DNA of 64,000 bases from Streptomyces sp. S.PNR 29 (GTDB lineage: Bacteria > Actinomycetota > Actinomycetes > Streptomycetales > Streptomycetaceae), in NCBI RefSeq assembly GCF_030386795.1, contig NZ_JANUQM010000012.1:271090-335089 (forward strand), read 5' to 3'. Shown one piece after another: positions 43,254 to 50,890 of the stretch (positions are counted from its first letter, which is position 1; the number at the start of each line of letters is the position of its first letter). The notes beneath the pieces are model-generated. The model saw only the letters and a list, made by a program, of their open reading frames with translations. It was not told the origin of the DNA and did no database searches. A program made the position numbers and the translations under genes.

Positions 43254-43520
43254 GCGTCACAGGAGTACCCGACGAACTCACCCGCCCGCAGAGGCGCCGC
43301 GGCGAACTCCGCCCCACCTTCAGGGAAGAAGACCTGCGGCTTCCAGCCCGGTGCATCGCCAGCCACTGCGAGGAGGCGGAGGGAACTCCGGGCTGTCCAG
43401 CCGTCCGCGCCAGGCGCACACCTCGGCCAGAGCTCCCCGCCGTGCGGCGCCGACAGCAGGCCGGGCGGGCAGGTACGCGCGGACGGAGACGGGCAGACTC
43501 AGGGCGGCTCGCAGACGCGG

Positions 43521-43562
43521 GACGACTCACGGGCTCAGGACGACTCACGGGCTCAGGACGAC
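43521..43562. repeat. 18-bp tandem repeat
   Basis: The unit GACGACTCACGGGCTCAG occurs at 43521-43538 and 43539-43556 and begins a third time as GACGAC (43557-43562). It lies in the non-coding stretch downstream of the decayed minus-strand gene. The unit length is a multiple of three. Confidence 0.85.
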
Positions 43563-43639
43563 GAAGAGTTCCTGCGATCCGTCCGTCGTACCGCCGAGGC
43601 GGCACGGACACCGCGTTCCGCCACGACCACCCGCCGCGC

Positions 43640-44169
43640 GGGCCCGCGCCGGCCTTGTCGACCTTGTGCGGGGAGATGGGGGGCCGGACGTCGCCGAGCC
43701 GGTGCTCGCCCGTGGCGACAGGCGGCGGTCCGCCGTACGCCTCGGCCGGCGCGGCGGCCATCTCCCCCACCGTCGGTGGGCCTCCGCTGCCGACGTCGTA
43801 CGCCCGCAAGCCGCCCTCCGGGAGGCCGTCCGTGCCACCCAGCGCCGCGCGGGGTGCTGCGCCGCCATGCCCCGCGCCTCGATCTGCTCGACGGCGGCCC
43901 GCAGCAACTCCTCCCGCCTGTCCTTCAGCTGCACCTTGTTCTCGAAGCCGGTGCAGCTCCAGGGCTTCACCGTCCGCGGCAGCTCGGGCGCCAGGCCCAG
44001 CAGCTCCGGAACCAGGTGCGCCGAGCGCGGCCCTGCCGTACACGAACCCTCCCCCACCAGGCCGGCGGCCGGCGACTCACCACAGTGCGGGCACGGAGGG
44101 CGGGCACGGAGGCTCGAAACCTTCCGCCTCCGGGTCCGCCCCCGGCGCGGTCCGGGCCGTAAGGCCCAT
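43640..44169 (-). pseudogene. Unknown zinc-knuckle-like protein gene broken by a 13-bp tandem duplication
   Basis: From an ATG at 44169 the frame encodes about 20 residues, then hits a TGA at 44079. If one copy of the tandem 13-mer at 44087-44112 is removed, the frame continues as GFEPPCPHCGESPAAGLVGEG and on through PRTVKPWSCTGFENKVQLKDRREELLRAAVEQIEARGMAAQ. A second frame change near 43860 leads into GLPEGGLRAYDVGSGGPPTVGEMAAAPAEAYGGPPPVATGEHRL. CPHC resembles half of a zinc-binding site. I do not recognise the family. Nothing else in 43254-44347 looks like a gene; the long open frames there are GC-rich shadows. Confidence 0.5.
44087..44112. repeat. Perfect 13-bp tandem duplication
   Basis: GCGGGCACGGAGG occurs at 44087-44099 and again at 44100-44112. 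Because 13 is not a multiple of three it shifts the reading frame of the minus-strand coding sequence that contains it. Confidence 0.95.
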
Positions 44170-44347
44170 GTCAGTGGCACTCTTGGCGTCCCTCGCGGCC
44201 ATGCCGGCGGGAGCACGGCGGTGCCTGCGTCGTTGCGGCCCACGTAGTCCGGGGCACCAGCGACGTCATGCCCGCTCGTCCGTCCCCGTCGGGGCCGGGC
44301 GAGCCGTGCGGTGCGCCGCGGGCAGCGGCGCGTCGAGGCCGCGAACG

Positions 44348-44977
44348 TCATGGCCGGCGCCCATGGGGGCGGTGACGAGATGCGAGCCATCCCGTCGCGG
44401 GGCGGGACGCCGCCATGACCAGCAGCGCGAAGGCCACGGCGAAGCCGAGCATCGTGAACACGCCCTCGGGCCAGAAGATGTGGCTGTCGACGAACGACCA
44501 GCAAGCGGCGAACAGGACAGCGGCACCCGGCAGTACCCGTGGGCCATGCCGCCGCCAGAGCACCGCGCACGTGGCGAGTGAGGCCACGGCCAGCCCGTAC
44601 ACCCCGGTCCGGCCCAGCTCGTCTCCGGTGGCGAACAACCGCCCGGCCGCCCCGTGGACACCGTGGTCCACCACGGTGCCGGCGGAGATGCCGGCCACCG
44701 CGTCCAGGCCGGAGTAGTACGCGGCGAAACAGAGACATCCGGCCCAGGCGAGCACCGTCAACGCCCCCTCCGCGTCGGGACGTGGCCTGCCCCACAAAGG
44801 GACCAGCAATCCGAGCACGAGGAGCGGGAAGACGGGCAGCAGAACGATGTGCAGCCCGGCCCAGTGGCCGGCCGTCGCCGCCGTCAGGTGCTGGGGATGG
44901 ATCAGCCCCGCGGCGGCCAGCAGCAGCGGAGCGGCAGTCACCAGGGCCACCGTGGGCAGGGTACGGAAGGATCGCAT
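44348..44977 (-). CDS. Multi-pass membrane protein of unknown function
   Basis: A 209-residue protein with about five to six hydrophobic helices. Conserved-looking features include LIHPQHLTAATAGHWAGLHIVLLPVFPLLVLGLLVPLW, with several His residues near the membrane surface, and FVDSHIFWPEGVFTMLGFAVAFALLV. Histidines at helix ends could bind haem or metal but no family is recognised. The start is the ATG at 44977. Perfect 8-bp direct repeats spaced 11 bp apart (45028-45046) lie 50-70 bp upstream, so it may be under control of the OmpR-type regulator. Confidence 0.82.
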   Translation of the reverse strand: MRSFRTLPTVALVTAAPLLLAAAGLIHPQHLTAATAGHWAGLHIVLLPVFPLLVLGLLVPLWGRPRPDAEGALTVLAWAGCLCFAAYYSGLDAVAGISAGTVVDHGVHGAAGRLFATGDELGRTGVYGLAVASLATCAVLWRRHGPRVLPGAAVLFAACWSFVDSHIFWPEGVFTMLGFAVAFALLVMAASRPATGWLASRHRPHGRRP

Positions 44978-45027
44978 CCGGTCACGCTAGGCAGCCGTCG
45001 ACTGGTCCGATGCTCCCGTCCGCGACG

Positions 45028-45046
45028 CGTAAGACACCCGTAAGAC
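45028..45046 (-). promoter_or_regulatory. Direct repeats CGTAAGAC, 11-bp period
   Basis: CGTAAGAC occurs at 45028-45035 and again at 45039-45046, exactly 11 bp apart. This is the classic layout of an OmpR/PhoB-type binding site, 50-70 bp before the start of the membrane-protein gene. Confidence 0.6.
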
Positions 45047-45074
45047 TGCTCGTCCGTCGGCCGGCGGAAAGGCA

Positions 45075-45479
45075 TCACGCATCAGGCCGTCGACCTCCGC
45101 TTCCGAGCACCCGCACGGCCGACCGAATCGCCGTCACCGTGGCAGCCGCCACCAGTGCGATCAGCCAGTTGCGCGGATAATCCAGCGGCAGCACCGACGA
45201 GTTGGCCGTCTTGCCCGGCCGTAGGAGCACGGGCAGCGCCACCGCCGTCAGCGCGCCCACGACCAGGAGGGCCCCGCGAACCAGCCCGCGCGCACCGCCA
45301 CGCACCAGCAGCAGCCCGGCCAACAGCACCACCGGGGCGATCACCACGTCGTGCAGGACGACCGCCCCGCCCAGCCACACCAGCACGGCCGACAGGTCGC
45401 GGACATCCATCAGCAGGAACACGCCGACGCCCATGAACGCCACACCGACCGCACCCGATGTCACCCGCAGCGCCCTCAT
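45075..45479 (-). CDS. Small membrane protein with four helices
   Basis: A 134-residue protein with four hydrophobic segments (VGVAFMGVGVFLLM, VLVWLGGAVVLHDVVIAPVVLLAGLLLV, GALLVVGALTAVALPVLL, NWLIALVAAATVTAIRSAV). The sequence WLGGAVVLHDVVIAP between helices is reminiscent of a conserved actinobacterial family next to molybdopterin oxidoreductases. Its start overlaps the end of the oxidoreductase gene by 4 bp, so the two are co-translated and the protein may help that enzyme in the membrane. Function unknown. Confidence 0.82.
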   Translation of the reverse strand: MRALRVTSGAVGVAFMGVGVFLLMDVRDLSAVLVWLGGAVVLHDVVIAPVVLLAGLLLVRGGARGLVRGALLVVGALTAVALPVLLRPGKTANSSVLPLDYPRNWLIALVAAATVTAIRSAVRVLGSGGRRPDA

Positions 45480-46621
45480 GCCAGCACCTCAAGTCGGCCG
45501 ACCCACTTGGTCTGCAGCACACCCGGCCGATTGGGGGCTATGAGCCGCGCCGGATAGCCGTGATCGGGGTCGAGTTCCTCTCCGTTCAGCCGCAGGGCCA
45601 GCAGCGTCAGCGGGTCCCGGGCGTGGTGAGGCCCCATCTCCGACACCCGGTAGCCGCCCCTCAGCTGCAACGACACCACCCGCACACGCGCATGCGCCGG
45701 TGCGCCCGCCCGCTCCAGCAGGTCCACGACGCGCACGCCGGTCCAGCGCGCCGACTTGCTCCAGCCCTCCACGCACGCGATCGGCAGCTCCGCCTCGTGC
45801 TGCGGCAGAGCGCGCAGCTCATCCAGCGTCAGGGTGTACGCCTGCGGGCCGGTCACCACCAGGCGGTAGTTCCCGGCGCCGATCCGGCCGACTCCGGCCG
45901 CGGCGGCGGTCCGGTTGACCGGCAGGGACTGCGGTCCGTGGTCCGGGTGACGGGGCGCGAACAGGAGGAGGTCCTTGAGCGGGGTGACCGACTGCCCCAC
46001 GGTGGTGAGCGTGACGGCCCCGACGGCCGCGCCCACCGCGGCCAGCAGCGACCGCCGGTCGGCGCCGTCCTGCACGGGCAAGGCGAGCGTCCCCGGGGCC
46101 CGACGGGTCCAGTGCGCCCTGATCACCGGCGCCTTGACGGCGATGTGCAGCACCAGTGCCCCGATGACCAGCCATGCCACCGCATAGTGCACCGGCACGA
46201 ACGAGAACGGCCACGGGTACCACTGGGCGATGTTGAGCAGCCCGGTCGCCAACTCGAAGACGGCGCCCGCCACCAGCACCCCGACCGACAGGCGCTCCAG
46301 GGCATGCTTGACCGACCGCACCGGCGGCCACTCGAACAACCGTGGATAGACCGTCCACAGCTTCGCCAGCAGCAACGGGACCGCCGCGATACCAGAGGCG
46401 ACATGAAGTCCCTGGGTGAGTCGATACCCCCAGGCCGGGCGGCTCGGAACGCTGTTGGCCAGCCAGCCCGGCGGATGCTGCATCAAGTGACTGACCAGCC
46501 CGGTGAGGAAGCACACTGCCAACGCCGGCCCCAACCAGCGGCCGATCGAGGTAGCCGTACGGGCATCATGCAATCCGCCCCGGAACACCGGCCGGGAGAC
46601 ACGCAGTTTCATGTCGTCCAT
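45476..46621 (-). CDS. Membrane molybdopterin-dependent oxidoreductase with cytochrome b-like N-terminus
   Basis: About 381 residues. The N-terminal 200 residues contain four to five helices with histidines placed as possible haem ligands (LVSHLMQHPPGW, LTQGLHVASGIAAVPLL, VPVHYAVAWLVIGALVLHI). After a linker with a further helix comes a sulfite-oxidase-type molybdopterin domain (YRLVVTGPQAYTLTLDELRALP, IACVEGWSKSARWTGVRVVDLLE, HHARDPLTLLALRLNGEELDPDHGYPARLIAPNRPGVLQTKWVGRLEV); the Cys of IACVEGW would bind Mo. I chose the ATG at 46621; another ATG three codons on is possible. This fusion would pass electrons between the quinone pool and an external substrate. The substrate is unknown. Confidence 0.88.
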   Translation of the reverse strand: MDDMKLRVSRPVFRGGLHDARTATSIGRWLGPALAVCFLTGLVSHLMQHPPGWLANSVPSRPAWGYRLTQGLHVASGIAAVPLLLAKLWTVYPRLFEWPPVRSVKHALERLSVGVLVAGAVFELATGLLNIAQWYPWPFSFVPVHYAVAWLVIGALVLHIAVKAPVIRAHWTRRAPGTLALPVQDGADRRSLLAAVGAAVGAVTLTTVGQSVTPLKDLLLFAPRHPDHGPQSLPVNRTAAAAGVGRIGAGNYRLVVTGPQAYTLTLDELRALPQHEAELPIACVEGWSKSARWTGVRVVDLLERAGAPAHARVRVVSLQLRGGYRVSEMGPHHARDPLTLLALRLNGEELDPDHGYPARLIAPNRPGVLQTKWVGRLEVLA

Positions 46622-46884
46622 CCCACTCGGCGCTTGGCCCTGGAGGAACAATCGAACTCTTACGGAACAGGGACATTCGGTCGGCACGAGCCGGAGACGT
46701 CGACCGCCCTGCGCTCCAAGTTCTTACGGAGGCATGACACGGCACCGAAGTTCCGCCCTCGCGCTCGTCCCTCCAGCAACCCTGATCACTGCCGGCCGTC
46801 GTCACACCTGACATCCGCTGCATCACGGCGGTGTGATCCGAAGCCCGGCCGATCCCCACTTATTCAGGAACTCGGAGGAGCCCC

Positions 46885-48375
46885 ATGCGACGCAACACGC
46901 GCAGGCGATCGAAGACCACACATCGGGCCATCGCCGCGGCGGCCGGTCTGGCTCTGGGAGCAGGCGGGCTGATAGCGGTCAACGTGTACGCCTCCGCCCA
47001 CGAGAGCGGAAGCGGCAATTCGACGAAACGTGCACCCCAGGGGCAGACGGATCGAGCCCTGGCGGCCGGTGCCGCCACCATCAGCTGCCCGGACGTCGGG
47101 GCCAGGCTGACCTCGGTCCCCGACCCGGCCAGGGCGCAGGTCGACAAAGAGCTCGCGGCCCTCGACAAGCAGGTGGCCGAGGCATATCAGCGGCTGCGGA
47201 GCTCGGCCGGGGCGATCCAGCAGGACAGCAACTTCGCCGACAACGCGATCATGGGCCCACTGAAGGACAAGCGCGTCGCGACCATCGACCGGATCGCGAT
47301 CGCCATCGGCAGGTCGGGCACCAAGCCGCAGGGCCTTGAATCCCTGGCTCCCTGTACGCTGCGCGCCACCGGCGACCAACCGGGCGCCGGCCAAGGCCAG
47401 AACGGCGGCCAGGAGCAGGGACAGGGCCAGGGCCAGGGCGGCAATGGCGGACAGGGCGGCAACGGTCCCGTGGCCGCCGACTTCGTGGACATCACCACCG
47501 TCCAGCCCAATGTGACGAAACCCCGCCAGTCGAGCGGCGCTTCCCGGGGCGTCTTCACCACACGGTGCGGCGTCAACGAGAACAAGCTGTACAACACCGA
47601 CAACATCATCGTCGCCCCCGGTGTGTCCAACGGCGCACACCACACGCACGACTACGTCGGCAACCAGGACAACGACGCCTTCACCACCAACGAGGAATTC
47701 GCCGCCGCCGAAACCAGCTGCCGCAACCAAGGCGACAAGTCCACGTACTACTGGCCGGTGCTCCGCCTGCAGGACGGCACCCAGGAGTTCGACGCCCAGC
47801 AGCTCGGCGGCGGCGCAGAGGGCAACACCGGCCGGATCCTGACCGCTTCGCAGGTCACCTTGGACTTCGTCGGCAACCCGCGTGGCAAGGTCGTGGCGAT
47901 GCCCAAGTTCCTGCGGATCATCACCGGTGACGCCAAGGCGTTCACCAATGGCACGGCGAACGCCAACGCGTCGTGGAGCTGCACCGGTTTCGAGGACCGG
48001 CAGCTGACGGACAAGTACCCGGTGTGTCCCGAGGGCAGCAGCCTGGTCCGCACGTCCAGGTTCCAGAGCTGCTGGGACGGCCGGAGCATCGACAGCGCCA
48101 ACCACCGCTCGCACGTCGCGTTCGCCGACCCCAGGACCGGCAACTGCCCCAACGGCTTCAAGGCCATCCCGCAGCTGGTCCAGCGTCTGGTGTACGACGT
48201 GGACGCGCCCAGCCTCGACGACAACGGCAAGTCCAGTCCGTTCTACGCGGTGGACGGATTCCCGGAGCAGATGCACAAGCCGATCACGGACCACGGCGAC
48301 TTCATCAACGTCTTCGACGAGAGCCTGATGAACCGGATGGTCCAGTGCATCAACACCGGCCGAAAGTGCCAGTAG
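46885..48375 (+). CDS. Secreted DUF1996-domain protein
   Basis: A 496-residue exported protein. A signal segment (THRAIAAAAGLALGAGGLIAV) is followed by a helical region, a Gly/Gln-rich linker of about 26 residues (near residue 170-195) and a C-terminal DUF1996 domain. That domain shows FTTRCGVNENKLYNTDNIIVAPG, NGAHHTHDYVGNQ, ASWSCTGFEDRQLTDKYPVCPEGSSLVR, FQSCWDGRSIDSANHRSHVAFAD, and a C-terminal CINTGRKCQ. Conserved Cys and His residues match the family, which is common in fungi and streptomycetes and has no proven function. A strong hairpin ends the transcript at 48391-48419. Confidence 0.92.
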   Translation: MRRNTRRRSKTTHRAIAAAAGLALGAGGLIAVNVYASAHESGSGNSTKRAPQGQTDRALAAGAATISCPDVGARLTSVPDPARAQVDKELAALDKQVAEAYQRLRSSAGAIQQDSNFADNAIMGPLKDKRVATIDRIAIAIGRSGTKPQGLESLAPCTLRATGDQPGAGQGQNGGQEQGQGQGQGGNGGQGGNGPVAADFVDITTVQPNVTKPRQSSGASRGVFTTRCGVNENKLYNTDNIIVAPGVSNGAHHTHDYVGNQDNDAFTTNEEFAAAETSCRNQGDKSTYYWPVLRLQDGTQEFDAQQLGGGAEGNTGRILTASQVTLDFVGNPRGKVVAMPKFLRIITGDAKAFTNGTANANASWSCTGFEDRQLTDKYPVCPEGSSLVRTSRFQSCWDGRSIDSANHRSHVAFADPRTGNCPNGFKAIPQLVQRLVYDVDAPSLDDNGKSSPFYAVDGFPEQMHKPITDHGDFINVFDESLMNRMVQCINTGRKCQ

Positions 48376-48390
48376 GCGAGCGGCGCCGCG

Positions 48391-48419
48391 CCCGTACCCC
48401 CGGGGTCCGGGGGTACGGG
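48391..48419 (+). terminator. Perfect 13-bp hairpin after the DUF1996 gene
   Basis: Stem CCCGTACCCCCGG / CCGGGGGTACGGG (48391-48403 and 48407-48419) with a 3-base loop, 15 bp after the stop codon. There is no T-run, as is common for terminators in this genus. Confidence 0.8.
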
Positions 48420-48564
48420 AGAGGTGGCCGTCGCCGTGATGCTCAAGAACTCAGCGACAGGGGTGCTCGGAGTACCATCCCTGCGAGGTTCTCCGGTCTG
48501 CGCTCCGCAACCCCCGCAGTGACGCAGTCGTATGGGGGCATCCGTGCAGAGAGGGCAGAGGGGA

Positions 48565-49134
48565 ATGAGCGTGACGGAGAGCTGGTCCCGCGTGATGAAT
48601 CTTCTTCGGCAGCACGCCCCGGCCGATCACGCGGATCTGCCTGGGCCCGCTACGGAACTGATGCTCGCGGCCGCCGAGGAACGAATGGGTATCCCCCTCC
48701 CTCAGGATCTGCGGGCGTGGCTGCTGCAGAACAATCTGGATCTTCCTGAGGAAGATGTGGACGACGATGTGGCATGTTGCGGTTTCGCCGGGTTCCCGGA
48801 TGAGGGAAGCTTCTTTCTGGGCATCCGGGCGATGGAGAAGCTCTACGCGAACCACTTCATGCCCGGTGGATTCGCCCCTCCGGACCAGCCGGACAATCCG
48901 TTCTGGCGTAATGAGTGGATCCCGTTCCTGTCGGACCAGGACGGCTGGACGGGAAAGTTCATCGACGCGCGGGACGGGCGTGTCGGCAGGTGGTTCGTGG
49001 GTGAGGCCACGATCACGGGCGAGTACGAATCGCTGGCTCACTATTTCGACTCCGTGGCGGAGATGCTGACGAAGATCGCCGACGGAAAACATCCGGTCTG
49101 TGAGGTCGCCGAAGGGCGACTCGTCTGGTCGTGA
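48565..49134 (+). CDS. SMI1/KNR4 (SUKH)-family protein
   Basis: About 189 residues. The SMI1/KNR4 pattern is visible: LMLAAAEERMGIPLPQDLRAWLLQNNL, FFLGIRAMEKLYANHF, FWRNEWIPFLSDQDGWTGKFIDARDGRVGRWFVGEA and YESLAHYFDSVAEML. Many bacterial members are immunity proteins of contact-dependent or polymorphic toxins, but no toxin gene is beside it. The start is uncertain between ATG 48565 and GTG 48571; the GGGGA before them fits the GTG better in spacing. An ATG at 48532 would add unrelated residues. Confidence 0.87.
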   Translation: MSVTESWSRVMNLLRQHAPADHADLPGPATELMLAAAEERMGIPLPQDLRAWLLQNNLDLPEEDVDDDVACCGFAGFPDEGSFFLGIRAMEKLYANHFMPGGFAPPDQPDNPFWRNEWIPFLSDQDGWTGKFIDARDGRVGRWFVGEATITGEYESLAHYFDSVAEMLTKIADGKHPVCEVAEGRLVWS

Positions 49135-49213
49135 AACAAAGGATCCCTTGTCAGTCCCAACTGGATGGCAGTCATCGCCAAAGCCGACGCGGTTGTGGCC
49201 CGTCTGAAAACGC

Positions 49214-50122
49214 TCAGTGGATGTCCCGGACGCGTTTCAGTGCCTCGAAGCGCAGCTTCGCGGCCGCATTGAGGTCCCGTCGTAGGTCCGCACTCAGTTC
49301 GAGGACATACCGACGGCCTGCTTGGTCGACCGTTCCGGGCAGATCGGCGGCTTGTGCGCATTCACCGTCGGCGACAGCTATTCGGATTTCCGACCGTCGT
49401 GCGGCGTCTTCGTTCTCTGCGACGTCGTAACTGCGGCGGGCAGCGGCACGAGAGCCTTCCATGGAGGTGAAGGAAAATCCTCGGTCTTTCATGCACGACC
49501 TCCAGCGCTGCATGGCCTGACGCATAGCCGGGTCGTCAGCGATTCGACCATGTATCGCGTTATACGCTTCCTGCGGCACATAGGAGACTTTGGCCGCGCT
49601 TGTGACATCACCGAAAAGGCTGATGCGGCTCTCAGCTATACAGCCGGTCGTGGCGAACGTGAACTCAGGACCAGTGGACAGCCTCAGTGTGGCCCGCCGG
49701 TCGGGGTCTCCGGTGAGCGCACGAGCATAATCTGCGCGCTTTGCAGCCGGGAGACCAGGTGGATACTGATCGTCCGATGACGGCCCCGATTCGGAAAATC
49801 CATACCCGCGGGCATGCCGGACATTGAGATCCGGCCGCCAGGAGTTGTCCTCATAGGGAGAGAAGTCGGACCGGACCGGATAGTCGAAGCCGCGCCCTGC
49901 CATACATCGACGGGTCAGTTCATCCTCCGCCCCAAGCAGTGCGCGCTGGTCGTCTCGATAGGGGTCGGTCCGGAGTGCGAGGCCGACAACTGCATCGCCG
50001 AGCACAGGCCCGCCGGGTCGGTTCGGACGGTCTGTCGGCTGCGCTCGCGCGCAGCCGACACCCCCGAAGGCCAGCACGGCAACCGCAACTCCGGCAACGG
50101 CACGCTCGGCCATCGGACGCAT
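49214..50122 (-). CDS. Putative secreted or lipoprotein of unknown function
   Basis: About 302 residues. The N-terminus MAERAVAGVAVAVLAFGGVGCARA is a signal sequence with a possible but weak lipobox (GVGC). The rest is soluble and charged with no recognised domain; Cys residues near CMAGRGF, GCIAES, RSCMKDRGF and DGECAQA could form disulfides, and helical segments with SMEGSRAAARRSYDVAENEDAARRSE dominate the C-terminal half. The ATG at 50122 is the likely start; a GTG at 50131 overlaps the stop of the I36 gene, so the pair is translationally coupled. Confidence 0.8.
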   Translation of the reverse strand: MRPMAERAVAGVAVAVLAFGGVGCARAQPTDRPNRPGGPVLGDAVVGLALRTDPYRDDQRALLGAEDELTRRCMAGRGFDYPVRSDFSPYEDNSWRPDLNVRHARGYGFSESGPSSDDQYPPGLPAAKRADYARALTGDPDRRATLRLSTGPEFTFATTGCIAESRISLFGDVTSAAKVSYVPQEAYNAIHGRIADDPAMRQAMQRWRSCMKDRGFSFTSMEGSRAAARRSYDVAENEDAARRSEIRIAVADGECAQAADLPGTVDQAGRRYVLELSADLRRDLNAAAKLRFEALKRVRDIH

Positions 50123-50127
50123 GTCCG

Positions 50128-50547
50128 TCACGCCTGTCCGCACCACCAGTCGTTGGAGCTGATGGCGTCGTTCCACGTGCCCCCGCTCGGCTTGGCCCAC
50201 TGGGTCAGGTTCGCGGCCCGCGTGTCACGATTGATCACCCACGAAGAGCCGCCGTAGTTGGTGTACTGATAGACCACTACCTCGCAGCGCAGGCCCTCGT
50301 TCCGAAGAGACGAGGCGCAGTTGTCCCACCTGGAGGTCGTATTGCACCCACCGGTGAAGTCTCCCCAGTCAGGGTTGTTGCCGGACACCTTACCCATTGG
50401 GCCCCCGTAATCGACATCGGTCCAGAAGCAGAAGTATCCGCTCTCGTCCGGGCAGTCGGTGACTGCAGCCTGAGCTGTCGGGGCGAGTGTCAAACCGGAT
50501 AAGAGCAGCACTCCGGTTGCCAACACCGACGTGATGATTCGACGCAT
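50128..50547 (-). CDS. Peptidase inhibitor family I36-type secreted protein
   Basis: A 139-residue precursor with signal peptide (RRIITSVLATGVLLLSGLTLAPTAQA). The mature part is a small beta/gamma-crystallin-like domain with GYFCFWTDVDYGGPMGKVSGNN, YQYTNYGGSSWVINRDTRAANL and four Cys residues (FCFW, GGCN, DNCAS, LRCE, plus WWCG), matching actinobacterial I36 proteins such as SMI. It is exported and may inhibit metalloproteases. It overlaps the downstream putative lipoprotein gene by a few bases. Confidence 0.9.
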   Translation of the reverse strand: MRRIITSVLATGVLLLSGLTLAPTAQAAVTDCPDESGYFCFWTDVDYGGPMGKVSGNNPDWGDFTGGCNTTSRWDNCASSLRNEGLRCEVVVYQYTNYGGSSWVINRDTRAANLTQWAKPSGGTWNDAISSNDWWCGQA

Positions 50548-50637
50548 GTCTCTTTGTTCCTCTCCGAAATGTGAGTGTGCTGCCGATGCGGCGATCTATC
50601 CGCCTGTTCAGCGCCGGCGGGGGGCGAATCCGGCACG

Positions 50638-50730
50638 TCAGGTCGGCCCGACCCATGCAGCGGCCATGCCCGGCATCGCCCCCACAAGGAATACGGCAAC
50701 AGCCAGAGCGAGCGCCATTCGCTTGAACAC
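50638..50730 (-). pseudogene. Orphan signal peptide of 30 residues
   Basis: A GTG at 50730 with a strong GGAGAGGAGAG ribosome site starts FKRMALALAVAVFLVGAMPGMAAAWVGPT and stops at once. This is a complete export signal with almost no mature protein. It lies just upstream of the I36 gene on the same strand, so it may be what is left of a second secreted protein, or a very short peptide gene. Confidence 0.45.
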
Positions 50731-50890
50731 CAGTCTCTCCTCTCCGTACGCCGACCAGCAGGCAGCCGGCACAGCTCGCTTCCCTCCAGCCGATGGATGG
50801 CTGTTCAGAACAGGCTGACTGAGCGCATAATCGCGGCACAGACGTTTCATCTGAGAATGAAATGTTCTTCCGCCGCGGCTTGGGGGGACA

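Noticed and set aside
42025..44043. Minus-strand open frame of 672 codons
   Set aside because: Mostly antisense to the sensor kinase; only its first part (about 43640-43870) matches the decayed unknown gene and is covered there.
48565..50547. Polymorphic toxin/immunity or defence island
   Set aside because: One SMI1/KNR4 protein alone is not enough; no toxin, secretion or nuclease gene lies beside it.
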